Of a DNA stretch of 64,000 nucleotides, positions 1 through 11,900 are shown piece by piece. Where the stretch lies: positions 34,246,965 through 34,310,964 of the forward strand of contig NC_092628.1 in the NCBI RefSeq assembly GCF_039555335.1. Reading direction: 5' to 3'. The DNA comes from Amphiura filiformis (taxonomy: Eukaryota > Echinodermata > Ophiuroidea > Amphilepidida > Amphiuridae). The translations under genes were made by a program, and so were the position numbers. The notes under the pieces are model-generated. The model was given only the letters and a program-made list of their open reading frames with translations, ran no database searches and was not told the DNA's origin. Numbering within the stretch: the first letter of the stretch is position 1; the number at the start of each line of letters is the position of its first letter.

Positions 1-231
1 GAATACAAAAATTTTGAGTGCAAGTTGTCAGTCTGTCATAGGAAGGCATATTCGGGGGCATATTACCACATTAAAAAATATTAATGATCACAAAGTCACT
101 GATCTGGGGGTGATGAAAAATGTGTTTTTGAGAATGAGATTTGACCAAAAATGTCTTTTGCCTATGGGGATAAAACATTAGTCAAGTTTGAATAATGTAA
201 TTGTTGTTTATTGTTGCTGTTTGTTTTCTTT

Positions 232-299
232 GTTGATTGATTGATTGATATATTGATTGATATATTGATTGATTGATTTATTAATTGATTGATTGATTT
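232..299. repeat. TTGA microsatellite
   Basis: Imperfect TTGA/TGAT tetranucleotide repeat interrupted by TATA-containing steps. It lies upstream of the first supported exon of gene 1; nothing else is recognised in bases 1-544. Confidence 0.8.
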
Positions 300-544
300 C
301 AATCACATAAATATAAAAATAAAAAAGTTTGCTACCATTTCATATCAGTATTCCTTTAATCTTTTCCTAGCTTAGATGCATTTAGTTTCACTTTTGTTAC
401 TGCTCCAAGGTCATATGAAATTTTTATGATTTTGATACTGCTTCACAATAATATTCTAAAATATGTAGTCTATGATGATGATTTTGTTGCAATCTTTATT
501 CTTTTCTTGTCATATTTCTGATTCTGATTTTGGTTTTCTTCCAG

Positions 545-607
545 TACCGGGTAGTCTTGTTATTTTTGAGATCATACAATTCCAGGAATACCCAAGTACC
601 AGGACAT
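545..607 (+). CDS. Gene 1 exon, ectodomain
   Basis: This 63-nt exon follows a good acceptor (TTTTCTTCCAG) and ends before GTAACT. It encodes PGSLVIFEIIQFQEYPSTRT in the phase needed by the next exon. It is short and the family is unknown, so the support is the splice sites and phase. Confidence 0.55.
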
Positions 608-3600
608 GTAACTCTGGGTGTAACTCATTTTAAAGTGTACTTTTAAGTACACCTTTAGCCTTTCAAACATTTACCCTTACAATAAGTTCAAAATATGGTA
701 ATTAATAATTTCATTGAAATAGTTGCATGTATACATGACATAAAATGTGTATATTTTGTGTACATAAAATGTGATTTATGAAGGTGTACATTCAGTATAA
801 ATAATGGCGGTACATATTGAAGTTGATGGTATGCAGGCTGCAGACCAGGTGTACTCTTTGATACATGTTACATATAATTGCACCATTGATAGCTGAGTGA
901 AGACATTTAGTTTCATAGCATTATGGTATAGTTTCCTGTTTTGCTTGTTTAAAGTCCGATGTATACTCCACTTTGCGGCTGCGCAAAGTTGGGAATTGGT
1001 TTTTTATCACAGCTTCGTACAAAGTGGAGTATACATTGGACATATTAAAGGTTCGGAAATAATATTTCTTTATTTTTTTGTTTGTTTCTCTTTTTGATGA
1101 TAATAATAATGTTTTGTATTTCGTTTTATTTGTTTTCTTTCTTTTCACCAGTTTCAAGCTGAATACATGATTACATGTTCTGAAAATATGGCATAAACTC
1201 AAGTCTGCCACATAGCGTGTTACATTGCATGGTAAGTCAGTTTCAGGTCATATACTTTTGCTCTTGTGTTTATAACTGATGAGCTTTTTGCAATAATTAT
1301 TGTACCCAATATGGTTTGCCAAAATCGCTTGTCCCCTTGTGGCTCACTTATAAGGATATTTAAAAATATCCTTAGCTGCCCTCCTCCCATTTGAAATGCC
1401 CCCTCCCTTGGTATTTTCATGTTGGAAGTATACATGGATGTGTCACCCAAATGGCCTTACCGTTAGGAGGCTTGTAGAGATATTCTGCCCATTCCCTACT
1501 AGATTGCCCTCTGTAAAAAAATATGTTTTGGGCAAAATCAGGAGGAAAAAGAAGAAAATGAGTGATGCCGTTTTTTGATCTGTGTTTCTTTCTTTCTCAA
1601 CATGTACAGGTAACAACCACTACACATAACCATGGAAATGTTCCCACGTACAGTGTGTGTTGATCTCAGACAAGAAGACATAACACCATGTGATAGTTTT
1701 GCAGTGCCACCACCTGGGTTTAACGTCACATTTCCTGAAGTTCCTACATCACCACTGCCAACTACAAAGAAAACAACTACTATCCGAGCTGGAACCACTA
1801 CACCAATTACTCGCATAACTATAACCACAGTCACTGCAAGCAATCTTCCACCAAAAACACCCAAGATTACAACAAAAACTGCAACAACTCCATGGAAATC
1901 AACTACAATTGCTCCATATGAACCTAATATAGGTATGATTATAGAAACTATAGTGACTGGGTCCAAGTATTTGGGTCATTTGCATCTTTAAGTAACAAAG
2001 CTTTTTGTAATTAGAGTAATTTTATGCTTGACAAAACCAAAGTTTACTCACACTTTTAACCTAAATGTTGGCATATGATTAACTTTTACCTCCTTTGACA
2101 GCAGCTTAATCTCAAGATATGATCTGCTCCACTGCTGGACTTGCTGGTAGTCTCATTCCCAGATGGTGATTGGTCATAAATGTGATCACAGCCTGCATTT
2201 TGATTCAGACATGTAGATTGATAGGGCGTGTTGGAGAAACTCCAACAAATCTTCAGAAGACACAAGACTGCTTTGAAGCATAGCCCTGGAGAAACTGCTT
2301 GGTACTCAAAGGATAAACAATTCATCAACATTCCTGCAGTATTGTATAATATGAGATAAAGTGGAAAGGATGTGACTAGTCATATGTGGGTGAACCGGGG
2401 GGACATTTGGATTCAGAATGAAAGAACATCAAAAAGATGTTGAGAAGATAGTTGGCAGAAAGTTCTAGAGGACCAATAAAAAGGAATCATCATCCAAGGT
2501 CAATAAATCTACCATCACTGACAACCTAACCCAGGAGAACTGCATCAATGGCTAGAACAAGTCAAAGAATAATGGACAGGAACTAATCAACTGATTGTGA
2601 CCTGAAAGATCAGATTAAGGAGGAGGGGCAAATGATTTTCAATCGAGATGTAGGCTGTATTTCTCATGTATAGATCATATGTTTATGAACCGCTGGTTAA
2701 GCAAATGCTGACTGGAATAAGACTCCCACTATACCTATCCAGAGGGAGAAGCAATGGAACAGATCATTGTGATCAAGCCCACATTGAAAGAGGCCAAAGC
2801 TAAAGATTGAGTAACAAATTGGTTTTATCAAGGGTAATTTTACTCAATGTGTCACTGCAAACCTACCAATGCGTCTGTTTCACTTTTTGTAAATGATATT
2901 TTCACAAAATGCTATCTAGGAAAACCAAGTCCACAATAGAGAGTTGTCAGTCATTCAAAATTTAACAAAAGGAATTTCAAAGCAGGGTTGTAATATATTC
3001 TGGGCTTTATTTTCACAATAGAGACTTTAATGGTCCTTGTCTGGCCAGCCTGGAACCTAACAATAAGAGTTACAAAATCTGTTACAAAAACTATTGTTAT
3101 GTTGTTATGCACTACAGAAGACTTGAACCCAGCACATGTAATACCGTATTTCGTCAAATAGTCGCCCCCCCCCTCAAATAAACGCCCCCACCACTTTTTT
3201 CAACCAAGATGTTTAAAAAAATACCATATTTCCATGTTATCTTGTGTAGTAAGCTTACCAAGTTGCCCACATGGTCAATAATAGCGTCAATAATTGGCGA
3301 AAATCTGGATTGGAAACCCGGAAGTGAACCAGAAGTCAGTGTTTCTAGTTCATAGTTCGTCATTTTAGCGTGAGTTTTAAGTTTACCTTTAGAATGATTT
3401 TAACGGGAATTATCGTTCTAAAATTTGCCTTGAATAACCCCCCCCCCTGGGAAATGTTTATTTGACGAAATACGGTAAATATATTGATTTTTGCTTCCCC
3501 CTCTTCCTCTTCTCCATTCTCCTCTTTGTTGTTCTTCAACCTTCTTTTCCTTCCCAGGTGCTGGAATTATTGTTGAACATTTGATTAATCCTTGCTCTTT

Positions 3601-6498
3601 GCTTTGTTTCAGGGCTGATTGTGGGTGTACTGTGTGGTGTATTATTGCTACTTGCAATTATAGTAGCATATATCATATGGAGAAGGAAATATGCAAAGTA
3701 AGTGTCATCCTTGTTATACACAATTATTCAAAAGATGGGTAATTAACATTTTCATGAAATTCTTGGAAAATAGTGTGTTCTGATTTAGAGATTGCGTGAT
3801 TAACTACCAAACTTGTGGTGAACCAAAGTTTATGCAACAACTTCCAATTTGGTAGGATAGCAGAACTTGATAAATTTTGGTGCTACACCTTTGTGCCAAA
3901 TTATTTACATCTTCATGAATATAGATGATCTTATTTGCCTAGTTTTGTCAGAAATGTGAGTCTGTATTTTTAATAATACAGAGTAATATAAATTACACAG
4001 CCGCCATGGTAATTCTATAATGTAAACGATTTTGGGGGCAATACCATCATACTTAATTTCATCAGCAAAAATCTGCGATAACCACAGCAAAAAGAAAGTG
4101 CAGTGATTTATATTGTGCTATGCACAGGTATAAATACACAAGCCTCAGCACCAAAAATAATGCAATATTGGAATATACACCCAAAATCACAAAATTTGTT
4201 TGTGTAAAAAACCTCCTCCAACCTAATGTACCTACTATATTTCTAGGCCAAAGCTGGCTATTTTATTACATCCCATTATACTATACACATAAATTACTTT
4301 TGATTGTTTGAATGTTGTTGTTTTTTGTTTCAGTGGTAAATCTGCATCAGGTAGTACTTCGCCAGATCCTATAATGTGAGTGCAACATGTGACGATTTCA
4401 TATTTGTTTCTACATTGTTATAGTAACCCTAAATGCAAAATAAAAGCTAGTATCAAACTATGTTGGAAATACAAGCAAATGTATAACCCTAACAGTCATA
4501 GATACCACAAAATACCACGATGAAAACTACTGCGCATGCGTGAATCCCAGGGTCTGCGATGACGCAATCACCCTAAGTGTTATATGCTTACGGAATCGCT
4601 TAACGCTTGGCATGCGGGGGAGGGAGTCTAAGGTTTGAATCCCGGGGGTGCCAAGTGACTTCTTTCTTCATCTTCTCTACTTTTTCGTTTCTTCTTTAAA
4701 TTCCGATAGCAAAAAGCAGGGTTGGGTGTTAGGGTCAACCTGTAAGAAAAATGAACATGTCTGAAAGCACTTCATATTTGCTGTAGAAATAGTGATGTAA
4801 CAGGATTAATTACCATAGCAATGGGTTTACACTACTTTTGAATGTATTGCTCTGCACTAGACGACACCGTACAGTGATAAAGACCTGAATTTTCTATTAA
4901 GATTAGTGTCTCTGAAAAGAGTGGTATCATAGTCAATCTATTATTAGCACACCTACACAGGTGATTAGTGCATCCTGTTTATAGTACAAGGCAATACATT
5001 CAAAGATAGTGTAAACCCATTGCTATGTATGTAATCCTGTTATGTAACTACTTCTACAGCGAATAGTACATGTATGTAGAGTGTGCGCCCATGCAATTAT
5101 TCACAATTCATACGCTCTCAAGTTTGCTGTGATTGGTTCTTGATATCTAAGAGTATATGGATGGTTTTATTTGAGGAACCTCTTTGTTTCTCTTATGATG
5201 GTTTGCCTGTATGCACAATGGGCTATTCCAGTTGAAATCTATACATGCCCTGTGGAAGATACGGCCTTAATCTTCCACACAGGGAGTGGGAATTTCAAAT
5301 GGGTTACCTGAATGGGTGGGGACTCCATTTGAAATTTACACCCCCTGTATGGAAGATTAATGCCATGTTTTCCATAGGGGGGTGAATGTATTATAACTGG
5401 AATAGCACAATTGGCATTCATTTTAGCCACTGTGTTACAAATATATAGTTTTTATCACCATCTTTAAACAAATATTATTCTTGCTTGCTTTTTCAGGGGT
5501 GAAGACAATACGTCTAGGTTTTCTTTCAGCGGCAAGATGCAATTAGGGCTAGCATGCCCCTGGTAAGTTTGTCCCTTTTCAAATGCCATAAATGCATTAA
5601 TGCAGAGTTGTAATTAGAGAATATAAGCAATAGAGATTTTTGTTTTTACTGTAGTACATCACCTGAAATGTCCTGCTCTAAATGAGATTCAGATATATGT
5701 TAAAAAACAGGTGTTTTGATGCATTAAATATTTGTTGGGTTGGTTAAATCTGCTTTTTATATTTTGAATTTAGTAGTCCACACATTGACTGTTATATATG
5801 TTTCTATTTTAGCTTGTACAGCAGTGAGAAGGAGGAGGTACTTGGTGAACAAGTTTATGATCACAAACTTGAAAAGTGAGTATTGGGTAAAAGCAAAATT
5901 AACTCAAGAGCAAAATCCAAATAAACTAAAATTGGGGAACCAGTGGCCTCTAAAATGCTAATCCAACCAGAGATAATAAATAGTCTGGAGTCTTGTTATG
6001 TTTGTGTATTACTCATGGAGGGCAAAATAATGTAATTCCAGATTAGAATGTGGGCTTGGAATTTGGGATGTTTGAGTCCAGCACTCTACCAAGGGAATGG
6101 ACTAGTTGAGTGTCAACTGCCTTTTCTTATGTGTAATACAGTTGGTGCTTCAGAATGTCATAATTTTATTACCGCCATATAATTTCTTGATTTTAGAGAT
6201 TTTGGCGGTCAAAAAATGAACTCTACCACTTGTGAACTTGAAACCGTTTAAAAATTGACTTGTCCCAATAATACTTACGCATGTTTTAAGTTGTAAAAAA
6301 GAACATCATATTTGTACATTTTGAATTTGCAGAGTAAGCAGTGTTTCTGCAGCTGTAGATGGAACTGATAACAACAAATCAACCCAAAATGGAGGTAAGA
6401 AGCACCATGGTGATGAGGGTGATGAGAATCATGAGAAAACCTTATTATCTGATGATCCAAATTTGAATGAAGAAGGAGGTGAAACAACTCATCTGTAA
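545..6498 (+). CDS. Gene 1: single-pass membrane protein with Thr/Pro-rich stalk (5' partial), main isoform
   Basis: Seven exons join in a continuous frame: 545-607, 1654-1932, 3613-3697, 4334-4375, 5497-5562, 5813-5875 and 6333-6498 (stop 6496-6498). All introns have AG acceptors and GT donors, and every junction keeps phase. In order, the product has an ectodomain piece beginning PGSLVIFEIIQ, two cysteines (CVDLRQEDITPC), an NVT N-glycosylation sequon, a Thr/Pro-rich mucin-like stalk of about 65 residues, one transmembrane helix (GLIVGVLCGVLLLLAIIVAY) followed by basic WRRKYA, and a mostly hydrophilic cytoplasmic tail ending ETTHL. The signal peptide and the rest of the ectodomain must lie left of the window. 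The family is not recognised. A cell-surface receptor or adhesion molecule fits the layout but is inference. The acceptor at 1653 has a weak pyrimidine tract; it was chosen because it is the one that joins in frame with the 545-607 exon. Confidence 0.75.
954..1041. mobile_element. Short palindromic MITE-like hairpin
   Basis: GTCCGATGTATACTCCACTT on the left is mirrored on the right by AAGTGGAGTATACATTGGAC, with about 48 bases between. It lies in a gene 1 intron. The rest of this intron (608-1653) holds nothing recognised. Confidence 0.5.
1654..1932 (+). CDS. Gene 1 exon, Cys pair and Thr/Pro-rich stalk
   Basis: The exon encodes CVDLRQEDITPC, then an NVT sequon, then a long run of Thr, Pro, Ile and Lys typical of an O-glycosylated mucin-like stalk. 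It ends in YEPNI plus one base before donor GTATGA. That base completes the Gly that opens the transmembrane exon. A Kozak-like ATG at 1632 lies upstream in this frame, but no signal peptide follows it, so it is not taken as the start. Confidence 0.7.
2375..2720 (+). mobile_element. Penelope-like element relic (GIY-YIG part)
   Basis: Translation gives pieces typical of the C-terminal GIY-YIG endonuclease region of Penelope-like retroelements: YVGEPGG, FGFRMKEHQKDVEK, NKSTITDNLTQEN and QIKEEGQMIFNRD. The family pattern is RMKEHxKDV...NKSAITDH...RKEGxxxMNRD, recalled from general knowledge. The copy is broken in several places and lacks a recognisable reverse transcriptase, so it is a dead 5'-truncated copy within the intron between the stalk and transmembrane exons of gene 1. 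Confidence 0.65.
3144..3475. mobile_element. TA-flanked MITE (Tc1/mariner-like)
   Basis: Terminal inverted repeats CCGTATTTCGTCAAATA and TATTTGACGAAATACGG are flanked by TA on both sides, the target of Tc1/mariner elements. The adjacent C-runs are also mirrored. It has no coding capacity and lies in a gene 1 intron. Confidence 0.75.
3613..3697 (+). CDS. Gene 1 exon, transmembrane helix
   Basis: This 85-nt exon follows a strong acceptor (TTTGCTTTGTTTCAG) and ends at GTAAGT. It encodes LIVGVLCGVLLLLAIIVAYI followed by WRRKYA. An uninterrupted hydrophobic stretch of about 22 residues followed by positive charges is a classic type I stop-transfer sequence, which places the stalk outside and the tail inside. 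Confidence 0.8.
4334..4375 (+). CDS. Gene 1 small cytoplasmic exon
   Basis: This 42-nt exon lies between TTTTGTTTCAG and GTGAGT. It encodes GKSASGSTSPDPI, a Ser-rich juxtamembrane linker. Phases match on both sides. Confidence 0.7.
4781..5059. mobile_element. Foldback MITE
   Basis: Long inverted arms of about 80 bases start CTGTAGAAATAGTGATGTAA and end with the reverse complement of nearly the same sequence (TTATGTAACTACTTCTACAG). It is non-coding and lies within a gene 1 intron. Confidence 0.7.
5220..5406. mobile_element. MITE with GGCTATTCCAGTT ends
   Basis: Left end GGGCTATTCCAGTT is mirrored by AACTGGAATAGC on the right. ACAAT occurs directly outside both ends (5215-5219, 5407-5411), and the fuller flanks ACAATGG and ACAATTGG hint at an 8-bp TSD. 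Interior mirrors CCCTGTGGAAGAT and CCTGTATGGAAGAT. A truncated relative lies near 10097-10150. Confidence 0.65.
5497..5562 (+). CDS. Gene 1 small cytoplasmic exon
   Basis: This 66-nt exon lies between CTTTTTCAG and GTAAGT. It encodes GEDNTSRFSFSGKMQLGLAC. Phases match on both sides. Its ACP and the following split Cys give a juxtamembrane CPC, a possible but unproven palmitoylation site. Confidence 0.7.
5813..5875 (+). CDS. Gene 1 small cytoplasmic exon
   Basis: This 63-nt exon lies between TTCTATTTTAG and GTGAGT. It encodes LYSSEKEEVLGEQVYDHKLE in phase with both neighbours. It is acidic and hydrophilic, with two tyrosines. Confidence 0.7.
6333..6498 (+). CDS. Gene 1 terminal exon of the read-through isoform
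   Basis: The acceptor is TTTGAATTTGCAG. The exon encodes VSSVSAAVDGTDNNKSTQNG, then a His/Asp/Glu-rich segment ending EGGETTHL and TAA at 6496-6498. An internal donor (GAG|GTAAGA) after 6394 lets the same exon be cut short and joined to 8812-8936, so this stop belongs to only one of two possible isoforms. Confidence 0.65.
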
Positions 6499-7149
6499 CC
6501 ATGGTGACCCAGAGGGGAAATTGATAGCATTTTGTGCATTTTGAGACCATCAGTATACATCATTGCTTGCTACCATCTGTAGAGGAACATCATCAAAGCT
6601 TCTAGACCATTCAGGCATGTGAACGGGAATGCTATCTCTACTACCGCTTATCATGTACTTATTATAAATGTGATAAATAGACATATCCAAAATTACTCCA
6701 TTCAATCAAGGTGATAAATGAATTGAAACTATTCAAATGCATGGACTTGGCATGGTTTTGTTTTTGTAATGGCACCAGTATCATAGAGGGATTAAATGCT
6801 ATTCTGCCATATTGGTATGTCGTGCATGGAGGCCAAATTTTACTGGGCATTCCAATTGAATGAACACAGCTTTCAACAGCTGTACATGACAACAACAAAA
6901 CTACAACATGAACACATAACCGTGGATTCAATACTAACCAATGACAAGTGCGTTGGCGTGGTTAGATTCACAGTCGCACACAGTGGCATACATCGTGCAG
7001 TGTATGCAAAAAATCGTCACGCTATGTCACATTGTGTTCATTCAATTGAAATTCCCAGTTTACCTCCAGCAGTTTATTGGTAAAGCTCAAAATCATAGTT
7101 ACCAACATGTTACCAACAGGTGTTTATCCTCCAAACAACATACTATTTA

Positions 7150-7440
7150 CCTGGGAGGGGGGAGAGTTTCATATGGGTAGAGGTGTGTGCTGAGAATTTG
7201 AAAGTCATGAAAGTGGACGGATCAAGATAAAAAAATTTCGAGAAATTTGGACCCATCAATATACCAAAGTCACAATTTTCTCCCAAATTTTTCAAAAAAA
7301 TAATTTTTAAAAAGGACACATCCATATACCAAAATTGGCCTAGAAAATAGGGTTATTGATATATCAAAAGGCCAAAAATGCTACCCATGTTTGCAGCACA
7401 TCCCTATATCATCATTTGTACTGAGTACCCCCTCCCCAGG
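7150..7440. mobile_element. hAT-like non-autonomous element
   Basis: Ends CCTGGGAGGGGGG and CCCCCTCCCCAGG are flanked by a perfect 8-bp TSD, ACTATTTA, at 7142-7149 and 7441-7448. It has no transposase. It lies in the last gene 1 intron, upstream of the alternative terminal exon. Confidence 0.8.
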
Positions 7441-8499
7441 ACTATTTACCTTGGTTGTATGATAATATTCACTTTATTTGCTCAAAAGCATGTCTTTCAT
7501 ATCATAAACAGAGAAAGTAATGATACTATGATCAGCTCGTAATAGGAGAGAATTATTCGGTTTTTGTTACTGCACTAAAGTCCCACCTTACTCCTCTATG
7601 AATTCACAAAAGCTTTTGTCAGTCACACAACACATAAAGCTCAGTTTACGTAGGTGCTGATCCCAACTGTCACCATTCTATATTGAATCCACAATGTTAG
7701 GAGTCCCTTCTATTAAGAACTGATCATAGTATAGGACAAAAAACAAAGATTTGGAATGACAGTTCTGAGATGTAGTATGTTAGTTTTGTTGGTTTCCAAC
7801 CAAATGTGTGTGTATGACAGTATCAAAGTAAACATGATAGTGAGATTAACTGGAACAAATCTGGCTGGAATCTTTGTTTTCAAAGTTTGTCCATATTTTT
7901 ATCTTTTTTCTACCTATGTTAAATTAACCATGATCATGCTGTATCTTATCAACATTACATTTGCATATATTCACATTTCTACTTGATGCACCTTTGTAAC
8001 TTCCTATTTCATTAGGCTGTATATTGTTAATGTTGATATGGCTGTAATTGAGGCACCCAATTGACAGACACACCTCTCCGTTTTACGCCCATCATTGAGA
8101 TTTAGGCAACAGATGAAAGCTTTTTATTTCCTTATTAACCTCCCTGTTTTAGGCTTGAGATAGGTTTGTTTTTAGGGAATGAAAAAAACCAAAAAAAGCA
8201 TAAGTAGTAATAGCAGAGTGGTGTACCAAACCACCATTCCAAGGGCATATTCTATTTATGAACTACTGTGATACACATTTTTGCTTCCAATATCCAAGTG
8301 CCAAAGCGATTGAATTCATAACTTTGAATAAGAATGTTTGGGTGATGTGCTTATGTAATATATAAAACGTGATGTGATAAAAGCAACCACCCACCTTAAC
8401 CAGGCTCTGAAAACTCCAATACTAGCTCAATACAAAAATATGTGGACAGCACAATGCATAACCTGTGTAATTACACAGGGCTAACCTCACAATTTGACT

Positions 8500-8661
8500 A
8501 GAAAAATGATGTTGCCACAGGTAGGCTACATTTGGGGCTTCGTAAAATTAAGCGTATTGCTATAAAGACTTATGTTTTTAAACTGAGTCTTTATATTTAA
8601 AATACTTAATTTTGCAAAACTCCAAATGTAGACTACCCATGTGGCAGAACCATTTTTCTTC
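8500..8661. mobile_element. Foldback MITE in gene 1 intron
   Basis: The left arm (AGAAAAATGATGTTGCCACA, then TAGGCTACATTTGG) is mirrored on the right (CCAAATGTAGACTACC, then ATGTGGCAGAACCATTTTTC). It is a near-complete hairpin about 150 bases upstream of the alternative last exon of gene 1. Confidence 0.65.
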
Positions 8662-8811
8662 AACTGATGTTCAGCTGTGACATCACTGTCTTGAGGTCAA
8701 TTTGAGCAGCTGCCGCTCCAATTGATCTTCGCTCAATTGTGCCGAATACTCCTTGGACCTTGGTTTAATCATAACTTGACTCCAGATACCATTTATTTTA
8801 CCCCTTTACAG

Positions 8812-8936
8812 GTGTCAAATATTCAGGTGAAACTGTAGTATATTGGGATAATAGACCTCCATCATGGTCACATGCTGCCAGACCACCTAGTACATCTTCT
8901 CTAATCCGCTATAGGAATGATGATGTGTACTTTTGA
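8812..8936 (+). CDS. Gene 1 alternative terminal exon
   Basis: The acceptor ACCCCTTTACAG ends at 8811. Joined to the donor after 6394, the split codon is Gly and the frame runs 40 codons to TGA at 8934-8936. It encodes a tail starting VKYSGETVVYWDNRPPSW and ending RYRNDDVYF. The tail has four tyrosines and Pro-rich pieces (RPPSW, RPPST). YRN matches the pYxN pattern recognised by GRB2-type SH2 domains. The read-through tail has no tyrosine, so the two isoforms would differ in signalling potential. The exon is supported by splice sites, phase and composition, not by transcripts. Confidence 0.6.
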
Positions 8937-11900
8937 TGTTTCAATTTTGATAACCAAAGTAGCCAATCAAACAAACCTATTAGATGTACAGTCGGCAGTT
9001 ACAATCTTGGTCATTATTGTTAGAACACTTTAACATGAGTACTTCAATTATCGCCCCCATTCCCCGATCAATGTTGGTAGTTGTTTTTTTGTTTTGTGTT
9101 TTTTTTTCTTTTTTTGGTCATGCATCCCTAGAGACATCCAACATTGATTGGTGGTGAAGGGGGAGGGTTGTAGTAGCAGGAAACGATTCAGACTTTACAA
9201 AGCTAAATTTCAGTATGTTAAGTATAACCAAAATACGGGTTAAAACAATCCTACTTTTACACAAGTGTTCAAACAACTTATGACCGGGATTGTAGTTCAT
9301 AATACTGCTGAGATGTGTTTATAAAAGACATTCAGAGACTACATTTAAAGGGGTACTTTGTGATACATAACCTCAAAAAAGTTTATAGCACCAGAAAGTC
9401 AGAAACCTAGGAGTACATAATGTTTGTATGTATATCTTTACTTGATGATTTGTTCTTTTGACAAAGACATCATCCAATTTGTATTTTCTTTCTGTCAACA
9501 GACAGTCATAGGGCATTGTAATACATGTAATTATGTGTAACTCGCAAACGTCCATATCAACTGAAATGTTGGAAATGGGTTCTTATCATGGATATCTATT
9601 GAACCATACCCAAGAAAGAGGATGAAAGAATCACAAAATGCCCCTTGAAGTCTCAAATATTACCACTTTGATACATTTTTTGCATACAAAGTTGGGTGGG
9701 ATTTTTGCAGTGTTATTTTTGGTTCAAATTGTGCACATTTGAATTTTTGCATATACATATGTTAATAGTAACAAAAGACATGACATATAAAACACACACA
9801 CCACTTGTGTGATACATGTTACAGGAATATGTAGACCTATGAAGTAAATATTCATGTAGCTCTTCAAGAATATTAAACTTTACTATGCAAATGAAAAGGT
9901 TTGTTCAGAACACAATTCCATTGTTAGGATTCAGAAGTCAATGTTTGCTTCAGATATTGTGTATGTAAATGTATGCAATTGTTGTATATAAAAGTGAAAA
10001 TACTATGGGATGATTCTATTTTTATATCAATATGTGAAGGCAGATTTATTGAATGACTCAGTGGAAACAAAGATGGTTGTCATGAGTGCATTGTGATGGA
10101 ATGGGCTATTCCTTTTAAAATTCACATACCCCCTGTGGAAGATCTCACCGCCATCTCAATTCCAGAGATTTCCAGTTGCACCTTTTGTTCAGTGCAGCTG
10201 GAATTTTTTACTATTTTATGTTAAATTGCAGCAGAAAATTGTTGTAATATATCAAAAATTTGTACAATTTGATCTCAAATTGGAAACATTTTGTTTTGAA
10301 TACCAAAATCTTCCATACCTTATTGACTATTTATGATGAATATGGCAAGATTTGGAATAATTTAAAAAATTTTGAATTTGGTTGGCATTCCAAAGTCTTG
10401 CTGGTGGTATGGTTTTCAAATAGAGTAGCCATGGGGAAATGGATTCTTGTCAATTAACATTTTAAGGGATTATTATGTCACCAGTACTTTTTAGTAGTAC
10501 TAGCATCAGGAGCGGATTTAGAGGGGGCGCACACTGCACTGAACTAATTTTTGCAGAGCAGCGCCTGACTTTGTATATTTTTGCAGAGCGGCGCCTGACT
10601 TTGTGCTGCTGCAGTAGCGGTGGCTCGGCACCCCCACCGATTGAAAATTCCTGGATCTGCCCCTGAGCATCCTAGTATCTTTAAAATCAGCAATTTAATC
10701 ACATTTTATGAGTGTGGGTTTTGTGTTGTTCTCATGTTAATAAGTTTTAATAAACTCTCTTATTCATGTTCAAATTATGTGTAGAATAAGAATATGCAGT
10801 CTATTTTCTACTTGTTTTACCACTAAAAATTGTATCTTGGATATTTTTATGTAATTTTTACTACAAAAGTGTGGTCAAATGTGAATTTTTGGTTTATAGA
10901 GCACCTTGATTCTCTGATCAGTAAAAATTAGGAAAGTATTAGAGTTGCATGACTTCAGCTTTTTTATTAGTCAGCATCAAACAGTTGTGAGTAGTCGACT
11001 GTTGACCATTATTTTGAAGTCAAAATTTGAGTAAAATCTTTCAAGTTTCAAGCCAAATCAAAGGTATGTTTAAGAATGAATGATGCAGGCAATACATGAT
11101 ACAAAGACACATGGTATTACAATACTTGTGTTTACTTTTTCTGGTATTTATAATATTAAATGTGTGCGAGGGGGGGGGGGAGATGTGTCCCCCACATTTC
11201 AAGCTGAATTAGTGCTTATGTGTGAGAGTATGCAAATGTTTTAACATCTGAACCCTAATGATCTTTGTCAATATAACCAAGCTTCTATTCAATGATCAAA
11301 ACAAAGAAAACTAGCACATAAGAAACAATATCAGTAACATTTGTATGGATGTCAAACAATCAGTTTGCCAAACTTTATGTGTATTATTATAGTTGTCTTA
11401 TGTAATGTGTTTTGAGGACACAATAAATAGTCATCTTTAGTCGATTACCTTTGTCCTAGTCAAAATTCATGACTATCACTATCACTTATAGTTGTGACTA
11501 CGACTATTAGCGACTTTGTCATGCAACCCTAAAAAGTATGCTGAGGTCTTATGTCTTTGACCAAAGTTAAAGTAGGTTTCAGTGTGATTAGGTTGAGCAG
11601 GTCTCTGAATTAATAAATGTAGTGTTTGGAAAACCAAGTTGTTTTATGCCAAAATTTGAATTTTGTACAATTTGTATGAGACAAAATGGGAATCAACAGA
11701 CGCTAAAAACACTAGGTTCATTCATTGTTATTTTTATTTTAATTAACTGTCCAGTTCATATATTATATTTTCAATAAAATTTTACAATATATCTGAATTA
11801 TTCAATATGATAACAGTATTACATAGATGTATTATCAGTAACATTTGGTTTTCAAGCTGAGAGAATTCAGAGATGGAAAGAAGTGTATATTTTAGAAATG

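Noticed and set aside
1632-1991. ATG 1632 as the start of gene 1
   Set aside because: It has a good Kozak context but no signal peptide follows, and the upstream exon 545-607 joins in frame at 1654. Reading on past 1932 enters intron sequence.
4600-4655. tRNA-like B box GGTTTGAATCC
   Set aside because: The T stem and acceptor stem cannot be paired around it and no anticodon arm fits, so it is not a tRNA gene. A tRNA-derived SINE is possible but unsupported.
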